A stretch of 64,000 nt of DNA from Leptospiraceae bacterium. GTDB taxonomy: Bacteria; Spirochaetota; Leptospiria; Turneriellales; Turneriellaceae. The notes under the pieces were generated by a model that saw only the letters and a list, made by a program, of their open reading frames with translations, searched no databases and was not told the origin of the DNA. The stretch's first letter is position 1; each line of letters starts with the position of its first letter. Positions 8,512 through 17,400 of this stretch are shown piece after piece. Location: contig JANWWS010000004.1 of the NCBI GenBank assembly GCA_025055765.1, positions 1 through 64,000 of the forward strand. Reading direction: 5' to 3'. The position numbers and the translations under genes were made by a program.

Positions 8512-9666
8512 ATGCCAAAAGCACACCCCTTACCAAGAGTTTTACAAATGGGAAAGTTTTACCCGGTGCGAGGGGGGGTTGAACATGTGATGCTACTGTT
8601 ATCCTATGGCCTGCACAAAAAAAGAGTGCGTGTGGATGTCCTCACAGTAAGCAATAAAGAAGGGGATGCCAACAAAACCGAGCGAGTTTTTGATGGCGGG
8701 GTACGTATTTTTCTTGCACATAGGCTCTTTAGTTTCCTCTCGGTTAAATTTAGCCTCGATCTTCTTTTTCTTGCTCGGCGGCTTGTGAAACATTATCCTC
8801 TCGTACACATCCACCATCCTGACCCAATGGCTGCCCTCGCCCTATTTTTGGCAAGAGCCAAGAAAAAACAAAAAATTATCTTACATTACCACAGTGATAT
8901 TGTGCGCCAAAGACTTTTTATGCCGTTATACTACCCGCTGCTAAGCTATCTACTAAGGCAAAGCGATGTCATTATTACCACCTCCCCTATTTATCGGGAT
9001 AGCTCCCCGTATTTGAAGGGCTACAGAGACAAAATCAAGGTGATTCCCATAGGTATAGCGCCTCTCGAGGAAGATAAAAAACTCGTGCGCCAAATAAGGA
9101 AAAACTTCGCTCAAAAGAAAATTATCCTTTCTGTGGGAAGACTTATTTACTACAAGGGGGTGGAATACCTTATTGTAGCAGCAAAATACCTTCCCCCAAA
9201 TTGTGTGGTAATCATTATAGGAGAGGGTCCTCTCTTTGTTGAATATCAGGATCTCATTAAAAAAGAAGACTTAGAAAATAAAGTCTTTCTTTTAGGCCGA
9301 CTTGAGCAAAAAGAGCTTGCTAGTTATTACGCCGCTTGCGATCTTTTCTGCCTGCCCTCCGTTGAAAAGTCGGAAGCCTTTGGCATCGCTCAAGTCGAAG
9401 CGATGTCTTTTGGCAAACCGGTGGTGGCTACAAACATTGAGGGCTCGGGAGTACCTTGGGTAAATGAGCATGGCATAACTGGTCTCAATGTCGAGCCGAG
9501 GAACCCCCAGCAACTTGCTCGCGCTATAGTAGAAATCTTGGAAGATAAAAAAAAATACGATACCTATGCTCGTAATGCAAAAAAACGATATAACGAGCTC
9601 TTTACTCTAGAAAAGATGACCCAAGATGTTCTCAAAATTTATAGAGAGGTGACGGATTTTTCCTAA
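8512..9666 (+). CDS. Family GT4 glycosyltransferase
   Basis: 385 residues from the ATG at 8512, which has AAGAG upstream; the frame is open to 8428 but the first 28 codons look non-coding. GT-B fold: the N-terminal FYPVRGGVEHVMLLL is typical of GT4 acceptor domains, and the donor-site block EKSEAFGIAQVEAMSFGKPV supplies the E-x7-E motif. VGRLIYYKGVEYLI is the usual start of the Glycos_transf_1 domain. The enzyme probably adds a sugar from a nucleotide donor to a lipid-linked oligosaccharide at the cytoplasmic face. It is the first gene of an operon: its TAA overlaps the ATG of the next gene (TAATG). The exact sugar cannot be read from the sequence. Confidence 0.9.
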   Translation: MPKAHPLPRVLQMGKFYPVRGGVEHVMLLLSYGLHKKRVRVDVLTVSNKEGDANKTERVFDGGVRIFLAHRLFSFLSVKFSLDLLFLARRLVKHYPLVHIHHPDPMAALALFLARAKKKQKIILHYHSDIVRQRLFMPLYYPLLSYLLRQSDVIITTSPIYRDSSPYLKGYRDKIKVIPIGIAPLEEDKKLVRQIRKNFAQKKIILSVGRLIYYKGVEYLIVAAKYLPPNCVVIIIGEGPLFVEYQDLIKKEDLENKVFLLGRLEQKELASYYAACDLFCLPSVEKSEAFGIAQVEAMSFGKPVVATNIEGSGVPWVNEHGITGLNVEPRNPQQLARAIVEILEDKKKYDTYARNAKKRYNELFTLEKMTQDVLKIYREVTDFS

Positions 9667-11000
9667 TGAAACTTCTCAAGAAAACGATTCCTTTCTTCTT
9701 GCTTCTATCTGACTTTTTTTTAGTACTCTTTAGTTTTGCCTTTGGACGTAGCCTCGTTCCTGACGGGAGTTTTTCATCGTCTTTTGTAGACCTCTTCGTA
9801 TATGCCCTTGCCCTAAGCCGGCTTTTATGGCTTTATCTTTTTAACAGCTATGATCTCCTAAGCACCGATCTGCGCATGCCTTATGCCACAAGAGCGCTCA
9901 TCGCTGATCTTATTTTTGCTATTCTTACCGTAAACGTAATCATGTTTTCCCCGCTGCGTTACAAAGGTGCTAACTTTGGCCGACTTGCCATTTTAAGCTC
10001 CTTGTTTTTCCTCACTCTCAGCTCTTATTTTCTGAGGCTTTTGCTTTACGCTTACTTTGTAGAAAAAGGAAAAATTCTTGAAAAGGTCTACTTAGTAATG
10101 CCCAGAGAAATAGCCCAAGCCATAGAGCAAGATTTCCCCTACAAAGGAAGACAAAGCCACCTTGAACTTGTACACCTAAACCCCTCTCAAAAAGCCCCAA
10201 CCGATCTCGCAAAGGAGGAAAACGCGGTGATCGTTTTTTACGAACTAAGCAAGTTGCCAGCGAGCTGGCAAAAACTTCTTTTTGAGCTCAAAACGCGTGG
10301 CCATGTGATTTATGATTTGCCCTCTTTTTACGAAAATTATTTTCAAGCCCTACCTGTCCTACATCTTTCGAGAGGTTGGTTCCTGTATAATGAAGGATTT
10401 CACACTTTAAGGAGTTATTTCTCCCTGCGTTTAAAGAGATTAAGCGATGTTTCTTTATCTCTTTTTTTTCTAACCTTGACGATGCCCATAATGCTAATTA
10501 GTGCTTTGTTGCTTTTCCTTGCTGATGGCTGGCCCATAATTTTTCAACAGGAGCGTACTGGACAGGGTGGGCGAACATTCACTATCTACAAGTTTCGCAC
10601 TATGAGACGTGATGCCGAAAAAGAAGGACCTCGCTGGGCGTCCATTGGCGATAGGCGAGTTCATAGCTTAGGTAGAGTCCTTCGATTGTTACGTATCGAT
10701 GAGCTACCCCAACTTTTTAATGTACTAAAAGGCGATATGAGCTTCATTGGACCGCGTCCTGAAAGACCGGAATTTGACAAAAAGCTCGAAAAGAAAATTC
10801 CTTTTTATCAGCTACGATATCTTATGCGTCCTGGAATTACAGGGTGGGCTCAAGTAAACTACCCCTATGGAGCCAGTGAAGAAGATGCACGGCGCAAGCT
10901 TGAGTATGATTTGTATTACGTTAAGAATTTCTCTTTTTACCTTGACCTCAAGATTCTTTTAAGAACTTTTCGTACCGTTCTTTTTGCACGGGGTCGCTAG
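9666..11000 (+). CDS. Polyprenyl-phosphate sugar-1-phosphate transferase (WbaP/WcaJ type)
   Basis: 444 residues. N-terminal membrane helices (four predicted, about 8-140), a loose Rossmann-like central region (150-260) and a C-terminal bacterial sugar transferase domain. Landmarks are KRLSDVSLSLFFLTLTMP (the reentrant helix), FQQERTGQGGRTFTIYKFRTM, RIDELPQLFNVLKGDMSFIG, PRPERPEF and RPGITGWAQVNYPYG. This is the long (PNPT topology) form that starts repeat-unit synthesis by loading a sugar-1-phosphate onto undecaprenyl phosphate. One-base overlaps with the genes on both sides (TAATG, TAGTG) mark a tight operon. It is the priming step for the polymer that the flanking transferases extend. Confidence 0.92.
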   Translation: MKLLKKTIPFFLLLSDFFLVLFSFAFGRSLVPDGSFSSSFVDLFVYALALSRLLWLYLFNSYDLLSTDLRMPYATRALIADLIFAILTVNVIMFSPLRYKGANFGRLAILSSLFFLTLSSYFLRLLLYAYFVEKGKILEKVYLVMPREIAQAIEQDFPYKGRQSHLELVHLNPSQKAPTDLAKEENAVIVFYELSKLPASWQKLLFELKTRGHVIYDLPSFYENYFQALPVLHLSRGWFLYNEGFHTLRSYFSLRLKRLSDVSLSLFFLTLTMPIMLISALLLFLADGWPIIFQQERTGQGGRTFTIYKFRTMRRDAEKEGPRWASIGDRRVHSLGRVLRLLRIDELPQLFNVLKGDMSFIGPRPERPEFDKKLEKKIPFYQLRYLMRPGITGWAQVNYPYGASEEDARRKLEYDLYYVKNFSFYLDLKILLRTFRTVLFARGR

Positions 11001-12112
11001 TGAAACCTAAAATCATTGAAATCTCCATTATTGTCCCTACCTACAACGAGAGGGAAAATGTTGGTCCTCTCATAGAAAAACTTGGCCAGGTCTTAGGCGA
11101 CCGACGCTTTGAAGTCATTGTAGCTGACGATAATTCCCCTGACCTTACTTGGCAGGAGGTTGAGAGGTTACGTGCGAAATATCCCTGGCTACGTCTAATA
11201 CGCCGCTTTTCAAACCGAGGTCTTTCTCCTGCTGTCATGGAGGCTATGGCTGCAGCGCAAGGAAATTACTTTATTGTCATGGATGCCGATTTGCAGCACG
11301 ACCCCCTGGCAATCCCGCGCTTTATAGAAGAGTTGCAAAAAGGCTCAGACCTTGTCATTGGTACACGAAAAAAATATGGGGGCAAGATTGAGGGCTGGTC
11401 AAAAAAACGCCGATTTGTCTCCTGGGTTGCTACATTACTAGCTAATCTTTTTTTGCCTCAGCTCTCTTCTGACCCCATGAGTGGTTTTTTTGGAATTAAA
11501 AGAGACTTTTACTTAGCCGTAGCTGAAAAAATCAACCCACGAGGATTTAAAATTTTACTTGAATTTTTGTCTCAAAGCAAGGGGCGTAAAATCAGTGAGG
11601 TAGGCTACACCTTTCGGCCACGTAAACATGGAAAAAGCAAACTTAGTGGAAATATCATGCTACAATATCTCATAGGACTCTATGAACTGCGTCTTGGAAA
11701 AATCATACCACTCAAATTTATTAAGTACAGTGTCGTTGGCATAAGCGGCATTTTCGTAAACCAATTTGTCTTGTATCTCTTACGCAACGTCTTCAAATTC
11801 GATAACGAAATTGCTTTGGCATTGGCTATTGAAGTTTCTATTATTTCAAACTTTTTTTTCAACAATTACTTTACCTTCCGCCAGCAAAAGTTGTCAGGTT
11901 TTGGGCCACTACTTTTGGGTCTTTTGAAATTTAATTTTATTTGTCTCTTGGGCGCTATTATAAACTACGCAGTAGCTTTATGGCTTACTTATAAATTAAA
12001 TTTTAATATTTATTTATCTAATTTTCTTGGTATTCTGCTTGCAACATTGTGGAACTATGTATTGAATGTGCAGTTAACCTGGCAGGAGAGAAAAACTCTC
12101 CTCCCTGATTAA
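11000..12112 (+). CDS. GT2 polyprenol-phosphate glycosyltransferase fused to a GtrA domain
   Basis: 370 residues, GTG start overlapping the previous TAG. Residues 6-235 form a dolichol-phosphate-mannose-synthase-like GT2 domain with SIIVPTYNERENV, VADDNSPD, DADLQHDP and the GTRKKYGG stretch. Residues about 242-365 form a GtrA-like four-helix membrane domain (FIKYSVVGISGIFVNQFVLY onward). In such fusions the GT2 part loads a sugar on undecaprenyl phosphate and the GtrA part is thought to help flip or use it. With the preceding genes it suggests that the surface polymer is decorated on the periplasmic side. The GT-C enzyme at 15.6-16.8 kb could be a consumer of this lipid-linked sugar, but that link is speculative. 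Confidence 0.9.
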   Translation: MKPKIIEISIIVPTYNERENVGPLIEKLGQVLGDRRFEVIVADDNSPDLTWQEVERLRAKYPWLRLIRRFSNRGLSPAVMEAMAAAQGNYFIVMDADLQHDPLAIPRFIEELQKGSDLVIGTRKKYGGKIEGWSKKRRFVSWVATLLANLFLPQLSSDPMSGFFGIKRDFYLAVAEKINPRGFKILLEFLSQSKGRKISEVGYTFRPRKHGKSKLSGNIMLQYLIGLYELRLGKIIPLKFIKYSVVGISGIFVNQFVLYLLRNVFKFDNEIALALAIEVSIISNFFFNNYFTFRQQKLSGFGPLLLGLLKFNFICLLGAIINYAVALWLTYKLNFNIYLSNFLGILLATLWNYVLNVQLTWQERKTLLPD

Positions 12113-12114
12113 AG

Positions 12115-13329
12115 ATGATACCTGCACCATTATTTCGCAGCGGCACTTTTTTTATTGGGATATGTATAGCTCTATATGCCCAGGAAAAGAGCGAGCTTTC
12201 GTTTATTGATCAAGAGCAAATTGGCACCACATTGAAGGCAGCAGAAGATGCAGGGCTTGTTATTAGCAATGCTGATGGCAGCTATAGCATGAATTTGAGA
12301 GCCCGTATACAAAGTCGCTTTACACAAACCACAAGAGCCTCACAGGGTGCCCCCCGCCAGACGGAGTTTGCTGTCAGGCGTCTTAGACTTTCTTTTCGGG
12401 GAAATATCCACAATCCTTTTTGGCGCTACTACATACAATTCGGCTTTGCTGCTCAAGAAAATGAGCAAGATGTAAATTCTAATCTTCGAGATGCCGTGAT
12501 CTCCTACACAAGATACCGAGACATCAATATCAACATGGGACAAATGAAGGTGCCTTTTAGCCGTCAAAGAGTAAGCTCTTCTGGAAATTTGCAATTTCCC
12601 GATCGCTCTCGCACAAGTGGTGAGCTCAATATGGACCGTGACATTGGTATATCCCTTACCTCAAGCAATCTGTTTAACCTACGAAATTTCCTAGGCTATG
12701 CTCTCGCTGTTTTTGGAGGGGAAGGGCGAAACCGCCAATCTCGATCGCCGGGAGTGATGGGTCTTGCGAAGCTTTTCTTAAGTCCTTTTGGACCACAGGA
12801 CTATCTCTCTGAAGGGGATTTTCAACGCTACGAAAAGCCTAAACTCACCCTTGGCATTGCCTATGCCTACAACCACAACACCGAGAGAAAATTAAGTACT
12901 CTTGGTGAATTCTATCGTTTTAGCCGCTTCGATTACGAACATGTTTGTGCCGATTTTGTAGCAAAGTGGCGCGGCCTTTCCTTAACGGGAGAATATTTAC
13001 TGCGAAAAGCCAATCGCCCCTTTCATGTAAATAGTCTTAATCCCACTGAGGTAGAGTATTCGCGCTCTGCTTGGGGATATTTTCTACAAGCAGGATATCT
13101 CTTTCCCATAGATGTAGAACTTGCCATGCGCTATGGGGAGCTGTTTCCTCTGGGAGAAACCGACCCAACTCTTGTCTATAGCCGTGAGCTCGGAGGGGGG
13201 GTCTCTATTTATTTAAGCGAACATTTGTTAAAAATCCAGGCAGACTACTTTTTTTATGAAGGCAATTTTGCGATAGATCGCCAAAGCAAAAGCCAAGAAG
13301 TACGCTTTCAAATCCAAATGGTGATTTAA
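12115..13329 (+). CDS. Phosphate-selective-porin (OprO/OprP)-type outer-membrane protein
   Basis: 404 residues with a signal peptide (cleavage likely after ALYA, before QEKSE). The mature part has MNLRARIQSRFTQTT, RLRLSFRGNIHNPFWRYYIQ and INMGQMKVPFSRQR, which match the OprO/P family pattern (strand pairs, then the G(Q/K)xKxPFSxxR element). The C-terminal stretch ends in alternating hydrophobic residues, as expected of a beta-barrel. It lies two bases after the polysaccharide transferases and is probably cotranscribed. Substrate specificity (phosphate, pyrophosphate or general anions) cannot be inferred. The 3' end overlaps the convergent HemY-like gene by four bases. Confidence 0.82.
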   Translation: MIPAPLFRSGTFFIGICIALYAQEKSELSFIDQEQIGTTLKAAEDAGLVISNADGSYSMNLRARIQSRFTQTTRASQGAPRQTEFAVRRLRLSFRGNIHNPFWRYYIQFGFAAQENEQDVNSNLRDAVISYTRYRDININMGQMKVPFSRQRVSSSGNLQFPDRSRTSGELNMDRDIGISLTSSNLFNLRNFLGYALAVFGGEGRNRQSRSPGVMGLAKLFLSPFGPQDYLSEGDFQRYEKPKLTLGIAYAYNHNTERKLSTLGEFYRFSRFDYEHVCADFVAKWRGLSLTGEYLLRKANRPFHVNSLNPTEVEYSRSAWGYFLQAGYLFPIDVELAMRYGELFPLGETDPTLVYSRELGGGVSIYLSEHLLKIQADYFFYEGNFAIDRQSKSQEVRFQIQMVI

Positions 13330-14600
13330 TTCTCGGCCACAAGATCTATATCTCTTTCACTTAGATAAGGAGAAAGATCAGGTAAAAAAGATATATGCCT
13401 ATCTGTTTTAGCCCAATTGTAGAGTTCTTCTTTTGCTCGACTATAACCCGAAGAAGGCAAATCAAACTGCAAAAGTTGAGGAAAGACAGTGGTTTGAAGA
13501 GGTTCTGCCTTTAATTTAAAAATTCTTTTCAAGCCCTCCTGTGCAAAAGTTTGCAAGGATTTTTCCCCCAACACATCGGTTTTTCCCGGAATGACAACTC
13601 GTATGAGTTGCTTGGATCCTCCATATTGCTCAGGGAAAAGCTCCGATAGAAATTCAGCAAAATAAAACGAATACTTTTCTTTTCTCGGCAGTATAATACC
13701 ACCTCTTTGTGTGGGAAAAGTTCCCTCCGGATAAAGAAAATAAACCGAGCTTAACTGGGTTTCTCGGAACTTTTCTATACCTATATTTTCTAAAAGAGAA
13801 GAAAAGTCCTTCTCCAAAAGACGGCGGAGGCTTGAAATACGCAAAAATACAAAGACACGCTCATATGGCCCAAATTCACGGCTTCCTGCAATTAAAGAAC
13901 CCCGGCCTCGATAGCGGTTAATAGAAAAATTTTGCCGTACAAGAGAGCCCTGCAACTTTTCACTTAGCATTAATTCCATTTCCTTAAAGCTAAGATTTAG
14001 CTTTAAAAGCTTTAGTTCTTGGCTGCGGATGCTTTCGTAGTAATGCGCGGGTTTTTTACCCTCCTGTAATGTCTTATAAAATTCAGGAAATGCGGTTGCG
14101 AGTTCTATATCCTCGGCTTCACATAGAAATCGGTAACGACTCAAAGGAGAAACAATATACTCAGCAAAGCCTTCACCTAAGAGATTTTTTGCCGCCTCAA
14201 AGAGTGGTATGTCACCCCAGAGAGAATACTTTTTGCGCATGGCAAAAAAAAGCTTTAATTTTTCTGTAAAAAATAAGAGAGAGCTGCGGTAAATTTGGGA
14301 GACCACGGCAGGATATTTCACGAGATAGCCATCTTTTAGGCTCAACGGGGGTATCTTCTTTAAAGAGATTTCCCTTACTTCCAGCTCAGGGAGGTATGTC
14401 TTCAATAAAGAAATAAAATTTGCAGGAAGAAAGCGAAAAAAATCATCTCCGGGCCGAAGTGAAAAGTTATGCCAGTTCTCTATAGGGAAATTGCTATCGC
14501 TTTTTTTAAAAAAAGTAAACTTTGCCTCTGGATATTTCTCTTTGAGAATAATTGCTTTTAAAAGTGACAAAACATTTTCTTGCGAAAAAGCAAATTGCAT
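13326..14600 (-). CDS. Protoporphyrinogen-oxidase (HemY)-like protein lacking the FAD motif
   Basis: 424 residues. The middle and C-terminal parts follow the HemY/PPO layout: a segment ending KDGYLVKYPAVVS, then LLGEGFAEYIVSPLSRY and ATAFPEFYKTLQEG (in PPO, a block ending LxxxFPxLxxLE), then SVYFLYPEGTFPTQRGGIIL, PRKE, LIRVVIPG and a final helical region. The place of the dinucleotide motif GxGxxG at the N-terminus is taken by FAFSQENVLSLLK, with no glycine. FAD binding of the usual kind is therefore unlikely. I infer a diverged, possibly non-enzymatic paralogue; the homology call is from pattern only. The start at 14600 has an AAGGCCAGG-like site upstream. No heme gene is nearby. Confidence 0.5.
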   Translation of the reverse strand: MQFAFSQENVLSLLKAIILKEKYPEAKFTFFKKSDSNFPIENWHNFSLRPGDDFFRFLPANFISLLKTYLPELEVREISLKKIPPLSLKDGYLVKYPAVVSQIYRSSLLFFTEKLKLFFAMRKKYSLWGDIPLFEAAKNLLGEGFAEYIVSPLSRYRFLCEAEDIELATAFPEFYKTLQEGKKPAHYYESIRSQELKLLKLNLSFKEMELMLSEKLQGSLVRQNFSINRYRGRGSLIAGSREFGPYERVFVFLRISSLRRLLEKDFSSLLENIGIEKFRETQLSSVYFLYPEGTFPTQRGGIILPRKEKYSFYFAEFLSELFPEQYGGSKQLIRVVIPGKTDVLGEKSLQTFAQEGLKRIFKLKAEPLQTTVFPQLLQFDLPSSGYSRAKEELYNWAKTDRHISFLPDLSPYLSERDIDLVAEN

Positions 14601-14677
14601 AGCATGAGCCTGGCCTTGCTTGTAGAATGTAAAGTGAAAAGTGCCAAAAGACTTGCTTTTTTTAAAAAGGCATAAAC

Positions 14678-15613
14678 TTGGGTATCATGCAACTTGGTAT
14701 CGTTCAGGGTAAGGAAATTGCTGCCTATGGTTTTCCCCATGGCCATCCTTTTGGACCTGATCGCCATGACCGCTTTTATGAAGGGTTTTACGAAAGAAAA
14801 CTTGAGCAAAAATGCCATCTCTATGAACCCCAAATGGCCTCCATAGAAGAGATTGCCCTTTTTCATGAAAAGCCTTATATTGAGGTGGTACAGAAAAAAT
14901 CTCGTACGGGAACAGGCTATCTTGACTACGGAGATACACCCGCCTTTGTTGGCTGCTTCGAAGCAGCTAGCTTTGTGGTAGGCTCAGGCTTAGAATTAGC
15001 GCGCGAGATCATTAAAGGAAACATCAAACATGGTTTCTTACCCATTGGTGGGCTTCACCACGCCAGACGCAACTCCGCCTCAGGCTTTTGCATTTTTAAC
15101 GACTGCGGTGTGGTCATTGAATACCTCCTGCAGGAGGGTTTCACCAGAATAGCTTATGTTGATATTGATGCCCACCACGGTGACGGTGTCTATTATGCAT
15201 TTGAGGAAGAACCAAGGCTTATTTTTGCCGACATCCACCAACATGGAATCTACCCTGGCACCGGCGATCGTGAAGAAAAAGGCCGAGGTAAGGCATTTGG
15301 AACAAAATTAAACATCCCTCTATCATGGGGGGCAGATGATGAAGATTTCTACGAGGCCTGGAACGAAGTATATGCTTTTCTCGATCAACATAAACCTGAG
15401 TTTATTTTAATGCAATGCGGAGCCGACAGTTTGGCCCACGATCCCCTAACAGGCCTTGCCTACTCGTCACAAGCCCATCGAAAGGCAGCACGGGATCTTG
15501 TAGATTTAGCGGAAAAGTATAGTAATGGCCGGTTATTAGCCTTTGGTGGGGGAGGATATAACCGAGAAAACCTAAAACTTGCTTGGAACGCTGTGGTGGA
15601 GGAGCTTTTGTAA
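14678..15613 (+). CDS. Histone-deacetylase-superfamily Zn hydrolase (AcuC-like)
   Basis: 311 residues from TTG at 14678, which has AAAAAGG eight bases upstream; the ATG at 14687 is the alternative. Arginase/deacetylase fold: the charge-relay His pair sits in GGLHHARRNSASGFCIFND, zinc ligands are in DIDAHHGDGV and in CGADSLAHDP, and GGGGYN closes the active site. It is a cytoplasmic amidohydrolase that removes acyl groups from lysines, polyamines or small metabolites. AcuC acts on acetyl-CoA synthetase in Bacillus, but no acs or acu partner is nearby, so the substrate stays open. It is divergent from the HemY-like gene, and its 3' end overlaps the convergent GT-C gene by 42 bases. A second family member is at 60,330. 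Confidence 0.88.
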   Translation: MGIMQLGIVQGKEIAAYGFPHGHPFGPDRHDRFYEGFYERKLEQKCHLYEPQMASIEEIALFHEKPYIEVVQKKSRTGTGYLDYGDTPAFVGCFEAASFVVGSGLELAREIIKGNIKHGFLPIGGLHHARRNSASGFCIFNDCGVVIEYLLQEGFTRIAYVDIDAHHGDGVYYAFEEEPRLIFADIHQHGIYPGTGDREEKGRGKAFGTKLNIPLSWGADDEDFYEAWNEVYAFLDQHKPEFILMQCGADSLAHDPLTGLAYSSQAHRKAARDLVDLAEKYSNGRLLAFGGGGYNRENLKLAWNAVVEELL

Positions 15614-16836
15614 GTAAGAAAAGCCAAAGCTTGCCAAGGAAAGGAAGTAAAGGAAAAACTGCGGCCATACACTTTTTTCCAATAAGGGGGTATAACTTAG
15701 GTAGTTCCATCCAATGAGAATAGTGAGCAATAAAAAGGTTTTTCTAAAAAAATAAAAATAGCTTAGGTAAAAGAAAAACAAAAAATAATACCAAGGATGT
15801 TGCACAGGGAAAAAGAAAGCAAATACAAAAAAACTGTAGGCCACCGTACGGCTGAGGGATAGCTTTTTTAAAAGACAAAGCAAAAATAGCGCAGAACTCA
15901 ATAGAAAAAAAACTAGCTGCAAAAGCCGAAGAGGCTTTGGCACACCTAATTTCTTAAATAAAAACAAAAATAGCTGACTATGCTGCCATGAGCTCCAATA
16001 GCTCATAAAGCCTGAGGTGTGACCCATGAGAGTAGCATGAAAAAAAAGTGTGGGTACAAACGTAAGACAAAGAAAAACCCAAAATAAAAACCAGAAAAAA
16101 TCAAACTGCCATTTTTGGCGAAGAGAAGCTTTTTTGCCTTTCATGAAATGTAAAAGAAGCATTAACCAAAAGCCATAAATTTTTAGACCCCCCGCAAGGG
16201 CAGAGAAAAAATAAGCAAGCTTGCTTTTTTTCTCAATGAAAAAAGAGTAAGCGAGAATTAAAAAGAAAACAGGTATAATTTCCAGATGTCCCTCGTGCCA
16301 AACCTCAAAGATGGAGAGAGGATTTGTAGCCCAAAACCAAGAAAGCTTTTGTCTTTTTTTTTTAAAAAAGCAAAAAGCCAAAGTTCAAAAATGGCAGGTA
16401 TAACTTTCGCCAAGCTGTGGTGGGGCCATAATTTATAAAGGGAAGCAATAACGAGGAAAAACGGCCAAAAGAATATCGAGTAGAGAGACTTCATTTCTAA
16501 ATATTCCACTTCTTGAAGCAGAGCAGAGTCCAAGTAAGGATTTTTTCCCTCAAGAAGCAAAAGCCCATCGGAAATATAGCGGTAATAATCTCTTGTGTAG
16601 GGTTCTGCCCATAAAGCAAGGGCTCTCAGGACACATGCCACCACAAAGACAACTATCCTTTGACGGAGGGGGAAAAAAACAAGGGGGGCATAAAAGGCCA
16701 AAGCCATGGCATAGATAAGAAAAGGGAAACCCCGGTGAGTCAAATTTTTTTCACCCACAGGAAAACGTATAAACGAAAAGCCTAAGAGAAAAAAGTACAC
16801 CAGTAGAAGTATGACCGCCACGAAATTGCTCTTCAT
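15572..16836 (-). pseudogene. GT-C-type membrane glycosyltransferase interrupted by a homopolymer frameshift
   Basis: Two overlapping reverse frames join into one multi-spanning protein. The N-terminal part starts at ATG 16836 (AGGAG seven bases upstream) and contains the GT-C loop AEPYTRDYYRYISDGLLLLE, with the acidic/aromatic D-YY-Y motif after the first long loop. After LFAFLKKK it runs into an A10 tract and shifts frame; the second frame continues with QKLSWFWATNPLSIFEVWHE and about eight more helices to 15572. One more A, or two fewer, would restore roughly 420 residues, close to the GT87/mannosyltransferase-like norm. It may be a true pseudogene, a phase-variable gene, a slippage-decoded gene or a sequencing error. 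Both halves look well conserved, so decay seems recent or absent. Confidence 0.75.
16354..16363 (-). repeat. A10 homopolymer tract at the frameshift point
   Basis: The plus strand reads GTC, ten T, then AAAAAAG; in coding sense it is CTTTTTT followed by ten A and GAC. The reading frame breaks exactly here. Ten-base homopolymers are classical sites of slipped-strand mispairing and of RNA-polymerase slippage, and also of sequencing error. Confidence 0.85.
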
Positions 16837-16882
16837 CTTCTGGCTCCTAAGGCCTGGCAAGAGCATTTTGTTTGCTTGAAGC

Positions 16883-17314
16883 TTACGGAAGGCCGGGATT
16901 TATATCATCCAAAGAAAAGATATAGCCACCGTTAAATTCCAAGCGAAACCCTGGTTTACTTTCACGATAACGCGTATCTTTAGGCAAGAGGTAAAGCTCC
17001 CCCGTCGCTAAATCGTCTTCTTGGAGGCTTTGCAATACCAGTCTGCTTTGCCCCGATTTCGCATAAAAGCTTACCTCACCCATAGCGTTGCCAAAAGCCT
17101 CATAAAAAAAATTATAATCGCGCGAGTGCACTTCGAGAACATGATTGGGCAAGAGAAAACCATCTGGTCCTATAATTTTGCCCTGAACTTGATAAAGGGG
17201 GGCTGCGTAATTTAGCACAGATTGATAAAAATCGTCTTGCGTGCACGAAACGAAGGTAAACAAGAGAAACCATGGCCATTTGGGGAAAAGGCCACATTTG
17301 CTTGCCTGAACCAT
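16883..17314 (-). CDS. Small lipoprotein with a carboxypeptidase-regulatory-like fold
   Basis: 143 residues from the ATG at 17314, which has GGGGC close upstream. The leader (KCGLFPKWPWFLLFTFVSC) ends in a lipobox, so the mature protein starts at Cys and is lipidated. The short mature part contains YQVQGKIIGPDGFLLPNHVL, followed by EVHSRDYNFFYEAFGNAMGE. That is the typical V-x-G-x-V-x-(D/G)-x-x-G start of a CarboxypepD_reg / beta-sandwich domain. The function is unknown. It is divergent from the alpha/beta hydrolase and lies 46 bases upstream of the GT-C gene, possibly in one transcript with it. Confidence 0.65.
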   Translation of the reverse strand: MVQASKCGLFPKWPWFLLFTFVSCTQDDFYQSVLNYAAPLYQVQGKIIGPDGFLLPNHVLEVHSRDYNFFYEAFGNAMGEVSFYAKSGQSRLVLQSLQEDDLATGELYLLPKDTRYRESKPGFRLEFNGGYIFSLDDINPGLP

Positions 17315-17400
17315 CCTGCCCCACAAAAATTATTCATGCCGCTGTAAATTGTTTTTTCAAGTTATTTTCGGATTTTCTAAGAAAAAGGAGGATAGCTCTC

